Below, piece after piece: positions 51,807-60,997 of a DNA stretch of 64,000 bases (position 1 is its first letter; each line of letters begins with the position of its first letter). The position numbers and the translations under genes are program-made. The DNA is from Phocaeicola plebeius (lineage in GTDB: Bacteria > Bacteroidota > Bacteroidia > Bacteroidales > Bacteroidaceae). Under the pieces are notes generated by a model. That model saw only the letters and a program-made list of their open reading frames with translations, made no database searches and was not told the origin of the DNA. Location: NCBI RefSeq assembly GCF_003437535.1, contig NZ_QSQT01000011.1:61467-125466 (forward strand), in the 5' to 3' direction.

Positions 51807-52604
51807 ATGAAGATACGCAAAGTAGTCTGTATGCTGACGTTGTCCACCCTGCTGGTGAGCGGGTGTACGTCTTACCAGAAATCGCTCTACCTTCAGAACG
51901 AACAAGTGCTCAATGAATCCCTTGAAGGACAGCTCTATGACTTCCGCATCATGCCCAAGGATGAGCTTACTATTTTGGTAAGCACCACCGACCCCGAGGC
52001 ATCGGCTCCTTTTTACCGAAAAATCGGAACTACTAAAGAAAATTCAGCAACAAGTTCAACAGGCATGCAAGATGCAAAATTATTGGCCTACCTGGTAGAC
52101 AATCAAGGCTACATTGATTTTCCCGTATTGGGTAACCTCAAGGTTATGGGCCTGACCAACCGCGAATGCGAAGCACTCATTCGTGAAAAGCTCCAGCCTT
52201 ACTTGAAGGAAATACCCAATGTCACGGTGCGTACTTCCAACTACAAGTTCAGCGTATTGGGTGAAGTAGGCCATCCAGGCACCTATAGCACTGATGCCGA
52301 GAAAGTCACCATCTTCGAAGCCTTAGCACAGGCAGGCGACATGACCCTCTTCTCGGTACGCGACGACGTGCAGTTGCTCCGCGAAGACTCCACAGGCGTA
52401 CGCCGGGTATACCACCTTAACCTGAACGAAGCCAATGTAGCCCAGTCACCCTACTTCTATCTGCAGCAGAATGACGTAGTTTATGTCAAGCCCACCAAGG
52501 CAAAGGTACGTACCAACACCTTTAACAGCAATTCTTCCATGTGGATTACCCTGCTTAGCATCGTGACTTCCATCACTTCACTTGTACTTGCAATTTCCAA
52601 ATAA
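51807..52604 (+). CDS. Wza-like capsular polysaccharide export lipoprotein
   Basis: The protein has 265 residues with a lipobox (LLVSGC, Cys20). A poly-export domain (YDFRIMPKDELTILVSTTDP) and one SLBB-type segment (KFSVLGEVGHPGTYSTDAEK) precede a hydrophobic C-terminal helix (MWITLLSIVTSITSLVLAIS). It should form the outer-membrane or periplasmic polysaccharide channel. It is the first gene of the capsule operon, 15 bases before the kinase gene. Confidence 0.92.
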   Translation: MKIRKVVCMLTLSTLLVSGCTSYQKSLYLQNEQVLNESLEGQLYDFRIMPKDELTILVSTTDPEASAPFYRKIGTTKENSATSSTGMQDAKLLAYLVDNQGYIDFPVLGNLKVMGLTNRECEALIREKLQPYLKEIPNVTVRTSNYKFSVLGEVGHPGTYSTDAEKVTIFEALAQAGDMTLFSVRDDVQLLREDSTGVRRVYHLNLNEANVAQSPYFYLQQNDVVYVKPTKAKVRTNTFNSNSSMWITLLSIVTSITSLVLAISK

Positions 52605-52619
52605 TAACGACATTTACCT

Positions 52620-55025
52620 ATGGCAGAAGAAACCAAGAACTACCTGCTGGAAGAAGAAGGAACTTCCGGCTTCGACTATAAAGCGTTTTTAATCAAGCTT
52701 CTGATGTACTGGCCCTGGATTCTGGGCAGCGTAGCTGTATTCCTGATTGGCGCCTTTTTCTACCTCAAGACCCTGACCCCTCTTTACACCGTCAGCTCTT
52801 CCGTCTTGATTAAGAACGAAAACAAAGGAGGGGCAAACGGATCCAACCTGGAAGATTTGGGCTTTGTTACTTCTTCCACCCAGAGCTTTGACAACGAGCT
52901 GGAAATCCTGCGTTCACGCACCCTGATTAAAAAAGTAGTGACCGCCCTCGACCTCTATGTCAGCTACTCCGTGCCCGATCAGTTCCGCGACACCGAGCTT
53001 TACAAGCAGTCGCCCGTCAAGGTATGGGTCACTCCCGAAGAAGCCGAACGTATGGGTTATGCCCAGGTCAAGATGTCTTTCCGTAACCAGCAGCTTCACG
53101 AAGTCCTGGTAGAACACGAAGGTCAGGAATGGAAAAAGACAGTAGAAAGCCTGCCAGCTGTATTCTCTACCCCTGCGGGTGTCTTCACGTTCTCGGCAGC
53201 CGATTCTACGCTGCAAACTATCCAGCCTGTACCCGAAGTGATTCAGGCTACCGTCATATCACCCAATGCAGCAGCGGCTTCCTACCGTAACCGCTTGGCG
53301 GTAAGTCCCAGCAGCAAGTCTACCACCATTGCCCAACTTACCTTCACCAGCAGTCAGGAGTCTCGGGGAGTAGATTTCCTGAATAAATTAGTAGAACTCT
53401 ATAACGAAGAAGGCAATAACGACAAGAACGAGGTAGCGGCCAAGACCGCCGAATTTATTGACGAGCGTATACGCATCATCAACAAAGAATTGGGTACTAC
53501 CGAAAGCCAGCTAGCCAGTTTCAAGCAGCAGGCAGGCGTGGTAGATATTGCCGCCGATGCCAGCCAGGCAGCCACAGAACAGGCTGGTTACGAACGTGCC
53601 TACGCGGAAAATGAGGTACAAATCAGTCTGGTCAATCACTTAAAAAATCATATCTTGAGCGAAAAAAGCCAGTATGAAGTCATCCCTGCCAACATCGGAC
53701 TGAACAACAGCGACTTGAATACGGTAGTGCAGAACTATAACCAGATGCTGATTGAGCGTAAGCGCCTGCTGCGCACTTCACACGAAGACAACCCTGCCGT
53801 ACAGAGCCTGAACGCCAGCATCGACGTGATGCGTAACAGCGTAATGGCCGCCATCCAAACAGCAGAGAAAGGCTTATTGATTAATCGTCAGGCCTTGCAA
53901 GCCCAGACCCGCAAGTTCGCCGGCAAGGTAAGCGATGCCCCTGTACAGGAAAAAGAATACCTCAGCATGTCACGCCAGCAGGAAATCCAGGCCAACCTCT
54001 ACCTGATGCTGCTGCAGAAACGCGAGGAAAACAACATCACCCTGGCTTCTACCGCCAACAATGCCCGCGTCATCGACGAGCCTCTGGCAGGTGGCCAGAT
54101 CTTCCCTACCCCCTCACAGACTTACATGGTTGCCTTCGTGTTAGGATTAGCCCTTCCCATTGGACTAATTTTCTTCTGGGGATTGCTTCAGTTTAAAATC
54201 CAGACACGTGGTGATGTAGAAAAAATTACACATCTTCCCATCGTGGGAGATATTCCGCTTACTCCAGAAACTAGCGAAAGCGCCATTGTAGTACGCGAGA
54301 ACCGTAACGAACTGATGGAAGAAGTGTTCCGCTCGGTGCGTACCAATATCCAGTACATGCTTCAGGAAGGACAGAAAGTAATTCTTTTCACCTCCACCAC
54401 TTCCGGCGAGGGCAAAAGCTTCAATGCCGGCAACCTGGCCTGCAGTTTTGCCTTTATGGGCAAAAAGGTAGTAATTGTGGGGCTTGACATCCGCAAGCCC
54501 GGGCTAAACAAGGTGTTCCACCTTTCCCATAAGGAAGCCGGTATTTCACAATACCTGTCCGACCCCGAGCACACCGATTTGCTTAGCCTATGTCAGGTAT
54601 CTACGGTTTCACCCAATCTCTATATTTTACCCGGTGGCACCATCCCTCCCAACCCGACTGAATTGGTAGCCCGTCAGGCACTCGATGACGCTATCCAACA
54701 GCTAAAAGCACATTTTGACTATGTGATATTGGATACCGCCCCCATCGGCATGGTGACCGACACCCAGCTTATTGCCCGCGTAGCCGATTTAAGCGTTTAT
54801 GTATGCCGTTCCAACTACACGGCCAAGAGCGAATTCAAATTAATCAATGAATTGCAGCAGGACGGCAAACTTCCCCACCTCTGCGTATTGATTAATGGAA
54901 TTGATATGAACAAACGTGAAACCGGCTCCTACTATGGCTACGGCAAGTATGGCAAATACGGGCACTACGGTTACGGAAAGAAATACGGCTATGGCTACGG
55001 TTATGGCTATGGACAAAAGAAATAA
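52620..55025 (+). CDS. Wzc-like chain-length regulator/tyrosine autokinase
   Basis: The protein has 801 residues. Two membrane helices (about 28-49 and 501-525) enclose a long periplasmic Wzz/GNVR domain with coiled coil. The cytoplasmic kinase domain has Walker A TTSGEGKSFNAG (about 590), Walker A' VVIVGLDIRKPGL (about 620) and Walker B VILDTAPIG (about 702). The last 33 residues hold 12 tyrosines in a YG repeat, the site of autophosphorylation. It controls polymerisation and export together with the Wza-like lipoprotein. A terminator-like hairpin follows. Confidence 0.94.
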   Translation: MAEETKNYLLEEEGTSGFDYKAFLIKLLMYWPWILGSVAVFLIGAFFYLKTLTPLYTVSSSVLIKNENKGGANGSNLEDLGFVTSSTQSFDNELEILRSRTLIKKVVTALDLYVSYSVPDQFRDTELYKQSPVKVWVTPEEAERMGYAQVKMSFRNQQLHEVLVEHEGQEWKKTVESLPAVFSTPAGVFTFSAADSTLQTIQPVPEVIQATVISPNAAAASYRNRLAVSPSSKSTTIAQLTFTSSQESRGVDFLNKLVELYNEEGNNDKNEVAAKTAEFIDERIRIINKELGTTESQLASFKQQAGVVDIAADASQAATEQAGYERAYAENEVQISLVNHLKNHILSEKSQYEVIPANIGLNNSDLNTVVQNYNQMLIERKRLLRTSHEDNPAVQSLNASIDVMRNSVMAAIQTAEKGLLINRQALQAQTRKFAGKVSDAPVQEKEYLSMSRQQEIQANLYLMLLQKREENNITLASTANNARVIDEPLAGGQIFPTPSQTYMVAFVLGLALPIGLIFFWGLLQFKIQTRGDVEKITHLPIVGDIPLTPETSESAIVVRENRNELMEEVFRSVRTNIQYMLQEGQKVILFTSTTSGEGKSFNAGNLACSFAFMGKKVVIVGLDIRKPGLNKVFHLSHKEAGISQYLSDPEHTDLLSLCQVSTVSPNLYILPGGTIPPNPTELVARQALDDAIQQLKAHFDYVILDTAPIGMVTDTQLIARVADLSVYVCRSNYTAKSEFKLINELQQDGKLPHLCVLINGIDMNKRETGSYYGYGKYGKYGHYGYGKKYGYGYGYGYGQKK

Positions 55026-55404
55026 CTAAGGTAGAGTCTTTCCCACGGGATGGGAGAGAAATTTTTCATATTTAAAATTATTCCAGCCGATGTGAATCGC
55101 CTGGAATTAGTCTCTAATTAAAATATTTATATCCCAGTTTTAAACAACTTAAGCATCATATTCCTTCAATCAATAACAGATGGATTTTCAAACGGGAAAT
55201 ATAAAAATATAGACTTGACTATTATTCATAATACAATAAACTTTAGAATATCAATTCACACATATATTCCAACATAAATCAATTTATATTTTCGCAAGTA
55301 ATACCTAATTTTACATAATCAAATATTGTTAGACTATATTACCTTAGGAAGTTTACAAACAGTAAAGTACACATAAAATAATAACACAAATAGAAAAGTC
55401 CAAT
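55026..55404. other. AT-rich spacer between export genes and sugar-building genes
   Basis: A 379-base spacer with a terminator-like hairpin at its start (55037-55066) and then very AT-rich DNA with no clear promoter consensus. It marks the switch from moderate GC to the strongly AT-rich glycosyltransferase block. Confidence 0.5.
55037..55066 (+). terminator. Terminator-like hairpin after the kinase gene
   Basis: TCTTTCCCA pairs with TGGGAGAGA (one G-T pair) around a 5-base loop, followed by AATTTTT. It could reduce read-through into the flippase genes. Confidence 0.6.
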
Positions 55405-56925
55405 ATGTCAGATAATAAAAGAATACTGAAAAACACACTTCTCCTTTATGTCCGAATGTTTATTACTCTTGGAATATCCCTTTTCACAACAAGAGTAATA
55501 TTTCAGGCATTAGGGCTAGAAAATATGGGGATTTACAACCTAGTAGGAGGTGTTATTAGTATGCTGGGTTTTTTAAATGGAAGTATGTCTTCCGCCTCAC
55601 AACGTTTTTTATCCTTCGAATTAGGAAGGAATAATCAAAAGAACTTAAAAGAAGTTTTTGAACTAATTTTATTTATTCATTGTATTTTAGCCATAATTAT
55701 TATATTATTATCAGAAACAATTGGCCTATGGTTTATCAACAAGAAACTAGTAATCCCCCCAGAACGACTATTAGCTGCCAACTGGGTATACCAAACAGCC
55801 ATATTTTCCAGCATATTAGGTATCATAAAAGTTCCTTTTACGGCTAGTGTTATGGCACATGAAAAAATGGGAATTTATGCTTATTTTTCTTTTATAGATG
55901 TTGTCTTTAAATTACTAATAGTTTATGCCTTATGGTTCATACCTGGTGATAGCTTAATAATCTATGCAATATTGCTAATGTTATCAGGTACGATTGATTT
56001 CCTTATTTCCATGATTTATTGTTTAAAGCAATTCAACGAATGCAACTTACATTTTACATGGAACAGAAGCTTATTCAAACAAATCTTTAGTTTTTCTGGC
56101 TGGAATCTCTTCGGACAAGTCACGATTATTGCCAATGACCAAGTATTAAATATATTTTTAAACTGGTTCTATGGAACAATTGTGAACGGGGCAAGAGGCA
56201 TTGCTTTACGTATTAATGGAATTATTGTCCAATTTGTTTATCAATTTCAATCAGCTTTAAACCCACCTATTGTCAAAAGTTTTGCCTCTGGAAATATTGA
56301 AGACACTCGTAAATTAATCAGCCGAGGAATTAAAATTAGTTTCTTACTAATGATGCTTCTCTCTTATCCATTCATAATTGAGACAGATAAAATTTTAACA
56401 TTATGGTTGGGAGAATCGCCTCAATACACTGCGTGGTTCACACGCTTAGCCATAATAAATACATTATTAGATACAATGACTGGTCCTATCACTACAGGGA
56501 TACAAGCGAACGGGAAAGTAAAAAAATTACAAATATATGTTAGTCTAGCACTTATAACCGTATTACCAATATCATATTTACTATTAAAATTAGGAATAGA
56601 ACCATATTTCGTTATTTTAGCCAATATATTTGTATCATTCATCACCTTATATATACGCCTAAATATTCTACAACAATATACAGGAATAAGAAAAAAATTT
56701 TTAATTAAAGAAGCTATTTTCCCTTGTTATTTAGTAGCAATATTATCAATAATTCCACCATTCTTATATCATATACTAACCATTAATAGTCTCATAAACT
56801 TCATAATATCTTGCTTAACATCAATCATATCATCAATAACACTAAGTTATATGATTGGATTAAACAATTCTGAAAAACAATTTGTAATATCAATAATAAA
56901 AAAATTATATTCAAAAATAAAATGA
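55405..56925 (+). CDS. wzx: Wzx-like oligosaccharide flippase
   Basis: The protein has 506 residues and about 12-14 membrane helices (for example MFITLGISLFTTRVIF, IIIILLSETIGLWFI). The MATE/Wzx start NTLLLYVRMFITLGISLFTT is typical. It moves undecaprenyl-linked repeat units across the inner membrane. It overlaps the GT8 gene by 4 bases (ATGA). Confidence 0.9.
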   Translation: MSDNKRILKNTLLLYVRMFITLGISLFTTRVIFQALGLENMGIYNLVGGVISMLGFLNGSMSSASQRFLSFELGRNNQKNLKEVFELILFIHCILAIIIILLSETIGLWFINKKLVIPPERLLAANWVYQTAIFSSILGIIKVPFTASVMAHEKMGIYAYFSFIDVVFKLLIVYALWFIPGDSLIIYAILLMLSGTIDFLISMIYCLKQFNECNLHFTWNRSLFKQIFSFSGWNLFGQVTIIANDQVLNIFLNWFYGTIVNGARGIALRINGIIVQFVYQFQSALNPPIVKSFASGNIEDTRKLISRGIKISFLLMMLLSYPFIIETDKILTLWLGESPQYTAWFTRLAIINTLLDTMTGPITTGIQANGKVKKLQIYVSLALITVLPISYLLLKLGIEPYFVILANIFVSFITLYIRLNILQQYTGIRKKFLIKEAIFPCYLVAILSIIPPFLYHILTINSLINFIISCLTSIISSITLSYMIGLNNSEKQFVISIIKKLYSKIK

Positions 56926-57875
56926 TTCCCGTTATCTGTTGTTTTGATAAAAACATGATTTTACCAGCAAAAGTTTGTTTATTCTCACTTTTTGAAAATG
57001 CTAAGGATAAAACAAATTATGATATTTTTATCATTTGTAAAGTTGGAGAAATACCCCCAGAAGAAAAAGATTCATTCAATGTTCTTTTAAAACAATATCC
57101 ACAACATCGTATATCTTTTATTGAAATTAAGGACTTTTTTAAAGGAGCATACGAAATCAGAAATATAACAACGACATGTTACTATAGATTACTTATTCCG
57201 CAGCTACAAAAACAAATAAACTCTATTAATCAGACAAATTATAATGCAATTATTTACTTAGACGTAGATACAATCATAGAGTGTGATTTATCTATGCTAT
57301 ACAATACATCATTAAAAAAAGAAGAATGGATTGGAGGAATTTGTGAAACCCCTCTGTACAATCAATCAAATACAGATTATCTGATAAAGATAGGATGTAA
57401 TCCTAGTGAATATATAAACAGCGGAGTCCTTATAATGGATATTAACAAGTTAAACGAAACTGATTTTCATAAAAAATGTGCTGAACATCAGCAAAAGCAA
57501 TATATATGTCAAGATCAGGACATTATCAACATAGTATGTAAAGGACACATAAAACAACTACCCCTGAAATATAATTACACGACAATTTTATATAGGTTAT
57601 CTATTAGCAATCAGAATTTTAGAAAGTTAAAAGAAAATGAGATATCAGACACTAAAGACTCTATCATTCATTATACAGGAGAAAAGCCATGGAATGGATA
57701 TTGTCTAAGAAGCTATATATGGTGGTATTATTTTATGAAATCACCTTATGCTAATAGAGAAACTGACTTAAAAAATTTTCTATTAGTACAATCACAGTTT
57801 ATCAATAATGCCCCTATAAGAAATTTAATACAGGAAATTTCATTCCGCATTAAAAATAAAATAAGAAAAGTATGA
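56922..57875 (+). CDS. Glycosyltransferase family 8
   Basis: The protein has 317 residues. GT8 motifs are present: DxD in IIYLDVDTIIECD (about 110), NSGVLIMDINKL and the C-terminal HYTGEKPWNGYC. It likely adds a galactose or glucose in the cytoplasm. Stop and start codons overlap the genes on either side (ATGA), showing tight coupling. Confidence 0.9.
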   Translation: MIPVICCFDKNMILPAKVCLFSLFENAKDKTNYDIFIICKVGEIPPEEKDSFNVLLKQYPQHRISFIEIKDFFKGAYEIRNITTTCYYRLLIPQLQKQINSINQTNYNAIIYLDVDTIIECDLSMLYNTSLKKEEWIGGICETPLYNQSNTDYLIKIGCNPSEYINSGVLIMDINKLNETDFHKKCAEHQQKQYICQDQDIINIVCKGHIKQLPLKYNYTTILYRLSISNQNFRKLKENEISDTKDSIIHYTGEKPWNGYCLRSYIWWYYFMKSPYANRETDLKNFLLVQSQFINNAPIRNLIQEISFRIKNKIRKV

Positions 57876-58744
57876 TATACGTTAAATTGCATGGTCGAAT
57901 TGGCAACCATTTATTTGAAATGGCAGCAGCTGCAACATTAGCAGCACATAATAATGATCAATTTTGTGCCGTATGCCATAAAGATTATAAAATAGCCCCA
58001 CCTGACAGTTGTTACGTATGGGATTTCATACAACCATATAGAAATAATATATACAGAAATATTTCTATCTTAGAATCGACACCTGATAATTTGATTCCAT
58101 TCCAACAAAAAGGATTTAAATATAATGAAATACCCTATCAAAAGAATCTTCTACTTGATGGAGGATTTCAATCATACAAATATTTCGATGAAGATATTAT
58201 TAAAGATTTATTCTCTATTCCTGCAGATTTAAAAAAGAAAATTCTTTCACAATACAAAGAAATTTTTAGCAGCCCCGTTATAGGAGTAAATGTTAGACGA
58301 GGAGATTATTGCTATATACCACATAAACTACCAGTTTGCTCTAAGATATATTTTCAGAAAGCAATGAAACTATTTCCAAAGAATTCACGTTTTGTTTTTA
58401 TTAGCGATGATTTATCCTGGTGTAAAAAACATTTCAAAGGAGATAATATATATTTTCTTGAGAACAATGACCCCCTCATTGATTTATATGCACAAACATT
58501 ATGCACTGATAATATTATAAGTAATAGTACATTCAGTTGGTGGGGAGCTTATTTAAATCCCAATCCAAATAAAAAAATAATATATCCCAAGCCGTGGTTT
58601 GGGAAATACGCTCAAAATAACAAATCGGATGTAGATGACTTGATTCCCCTATCATGGATTCCTATAAGAAATAGATTGAGTTTTTCTATGTGGATTAAAG
58701 CAAAAAAACTTGGTTTTCTCACTAAAATCAATCTGCTTAAATGA
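57872..58744 (+). CDS. Glycosyltransferase family 11 (alpha-1,2-fucosyltransferase-like)
   Basis: The protein has 290 residues. GT11 motifs are GRIGNHLFEMAAAATLA at the start, GVNVRRGDYCYIPH (HxRRxDY variant, about 137-150) and ISNSTFSWWGAYLNPN. It probably transfers fucose or a related sugar in alpha-1,2 linkage. It overlaps both neighbours by 4 bases. Confidence 0.88.
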   Translation: MIYVKLHGRIGNHLFEMAAAATLAAHNNDQFCAVCHKDYKIAPPDSCYVWDFIQPYRNNIYRNISILESTPDNLIPFQQKGFKYNEIPYQKNLLLDGGFQSYKYFDEDIIKDLFSIPADLKKKILSQYKEIFSSPVIGVNVRRGDYCYIPHKLPVCSKIYFQKAMKLFPKNSRFVFISDDLSWCKKHFKGDNIYFLENNDPLIDLYAQTLCTDNIISNSTFSWWGAYLNPNPNKKIIYPKPWFGKYAQNNKSDVDDLIPLSWIPIRNRLSFSMWIKAKKLGFLTKINLLK

Positions 58745-59892
58745 TTAATACATTACCCAGACAAAATTGTTGTGGCTGTGAATCTTGTATACAAATCTGT
58801 CCAAAGCAATGTATATCATTAAATGAGGACAAAGAAGGTTTTAGATATCCAAAGATAAATCTAACAAATTGTATACAATGCAATTTGTGCGAGAAAGTAT
58901 GTCCTGGCATACAATTAAAAGAATCTGAGAACAAATCTAAATTAATTTCTTATGCCGCAATTAATAAATCCAATTCGGTAAGATTTAACAGTTCATCTGG
59001 AGGAGTCTTTTACGAATTAGCTAAATATATTATTGAAAAGAAAAATGGTATTATATACGGAGCATCTTTAATCACTCCTGAAATTGTACAGCATATCCGA
59101 ATAACAGAAATAAAAGATATCATAAAACTACAAAAGTCAAAATATCTCCAAAGTCATATTGGAAATACATTCAAAAAAGTAAAAGATGATTTAGTCTCAG
59201 AACGTGTCGTTCTATTCTCAGGAACCCCCTGTCAAATAAAAGCACTACACTTATTTCTGAAAAACGTATGCTACCCGAATTTATTCACTGTGGACATAGC
59301 ATGTCATGGTATCCCTTCTTCCAAAATATGGCATATCTATTTATCTAGCCTAAACCTAAAAACTTTAAATATTTTAGTTGACTTCAGAGATAAAAATGCT
59401 GCGTGGCACAATTATACTCTTAGTATCAGCAAGCAAGATACAGGCAGGAAAGTTGTATCAGAAAGATGTGATAATAACATCTTCATGAAAGGTTTTATTT
59501 ATAACCTTTATAATCGACCTTCATGCCATCATTGCCCTGCTAAAAAATTCACCTCAGGAAGCGATATTATGCTTGCTGATTATTGGGGAATAGAAAAATT
59601 TTATCCAGAACTGGACGACAATAAAGGAACTTCATTAGTTATCACGAAAAGTGAAAAAGGAGAATTTTTATTTTCTAATATAAAGCAACAATTTAAATAT
59701 CAACAAACCGATTTTAAAACAGTAGAATGCCGAACTGAGACCTTCTATACTTGTAGTTCTCCACATTATAAAAGAGAAGATTTTTTTAAAAAAGTAACCA
59801 TACAAAACATAGAGAAACTTATTAATAAGTATCTCAAACATTCATACCCAATAAGTATTAGAATAACAAGATTCATTAAACGTTTTATATAA
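58741..59892 (+). CDS. Coenzyme F420 hydrogenase/dehydrogenase beta-subunit-like ferredoxin protein
   Basis: The protein has 383 residues. Two 4Fe-4S motifs open it: CCGCESCIQICPKQC and CIQCNLCEKVCPG. The rest matches the FrhB N- and C-terminal domains (SSGGVFYELAKYII; GTPCQIKALHLFL; DIACHGIPS). In polysaccharide loci such proteins occur beside pyruvyl transferases and may do a redox step on the sugar or pyruvate; the reaction is unknown. It precedes the pyruvyl transferase gene by 4 bases. Confidence 0.88.
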   Translation: MINTLPRQNCCGCESCIQICPKQCISLNEDKEGFRYPKINLTNCIQCNLCEKVCPGIQLKESENKSKLISYAAINKSNSVRFNSSSGGVFYELAKYIIEKKNGIIYGASLITPEIVQHIRITEIKDIIKLQKSKYLQSHIGNTFKKVKDDLVSERVVLFSGTPCQIKALHLFLKNVCYPNLFTVDIACHGIPSSKIWHIYLSSLNLKTLNILVDFRDKNAAWHNYTLSISKQDTGRKVVSERCDNNIFMKGFIYNLYNRPSCHHCPAKKFTSGSDIMLADYWGIEKFYPELDDNKGTSLVITKSEKGEFLFSNIKQQFKYQQTDFKTVECRTETFYTCSSPHYKREDFFKKVTIQNIEKLINKYLKHSYPISIRITRFIKRFI

Positions 59893-59896
59893 TTCA

Positions 59897-60997
59897 ATGA
59901 AGATAGGATTCATTACAACTCATCAATATAAAAATTTCGGAACTTTCCTTCAATGTTATGCATTACAATATACACTAACTAAATTAGGGCATCATGTTGA
60001 AGTTGTTGATTATCAAAGGAAAGAATATCAGAAAAAATGGATAGAAAAAACTAGGATAATATTAGGAGATATTAGGAGATATCCTTTAAAAAATCTACGA
60101 ATCATTCTAAATTATCCATTTCTTATCAAAAGAATTTGCCTATTTAACAAATTCTACAAAAGAAATTTTCAGCTGTCTTCACAGAAATATCCCACATCCG
60201 ATTCTTTAAAAAAGAATCCACCAATATATGACCTTTATATTTCAGGAAGCGATCAAATATGGAATCCAACATTAAATGGATTCATAGAACCATACTTCCT
60301 GACATTCGTACCCAAAGGAAGGATAAAAGCTGCTTATGCCCCTAGTATTGGAATAGCAAAACTGAATGAAAAACAACAAGATACTTTTAAACGTCTTTTA
60401 CACGATTTTAAATTTATATCATGCAGGGAGAAGTCTGGAGTACAATTATTAAACAATTGCGGCATTATCAATGTAACCCAAGTCATAGATCCCACTTTAT
60501 TAGTCGATAAAGAATATTGGCTTTCGCTCTCACAAAAATCCTCCATAAACAAACAACAATATGGATTGACATATTTTCTAAGCAAAACAGATTATAAAGA
60601 AAAATTAATCAATCCGTTATTTAAAACCAAAAGACGCCTTGATTTGACAATGGAAACAGACTGTAATTACAAATCCATATTAGCAGCAGGGCCATATGAA
60701 TTTCTTTCATTAATTAATAATGCAGATTTTATTTGTACAGATTCATTCCATGGTGTTGTCTTTTCCATTTTATTCGAAAAAGAATTTTATGCTCTCCCCC
60801 GGCATAATGAAGGAAACATTAACTCACAAAATTCAAGAATCACAGACTTTTTGAAAGATTTAGGATTATCGGACAGATGGATACAACATCAAGAAAACAT
60901 TATTAGAACTCCCATAAATTATCATGAAATAAACACAAAACTTTCTTATATGAAAGAAAAGTCATTCAATTATATAAAAACAATGCTACATGACTAA
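59897..60997 (+). CDS. Polysaccharide pyruvyl transferase family protein
   Basis: The protein has 366 residues. It matches the family by ITTHQYKNFGTFLQCYALQY at the start, YISGSDQIWNPTLNG in the middle and ADFICTDSFHGVVFSILFEKEF near the end. It should add a pyruvate ketal from phosphoenolpyruvate to a sugar. It overlaps the GT4 gene by 8 bases. Confidence 0.92.
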   Translation: MKIGFITTHQYKNFGTFLQCYALQYTLTKLGHHVEVVDYQRKEYQKKWIEKTRIILGDIRRYPLKNLRIILNYPFLIKRICLFNKFYKRNFQLSSQKYPTSDSLKKNPPIYDLYISGSDQIWNPTLNGFIEPYFLTFVPKGRIKAAYAPSIGIAKLNEKQQDTFKRLLHDFKFISCREKSGVQLLNNCGIINVTQVIDPTLLVDKEYWLSLSQKSSINKQQYGLTYFLSKTDYKEKLINPLFKTKRRLDLTMETDCNYKSILAAGPYEFLSLINNADFICTDSFHGVVFSILFEKEFYALPRHNEGNINSQNSRITDFLKDLGLSDRWIQHQENIIRTPINYHEINTKLSYMKEKSFNYIKTMLHD

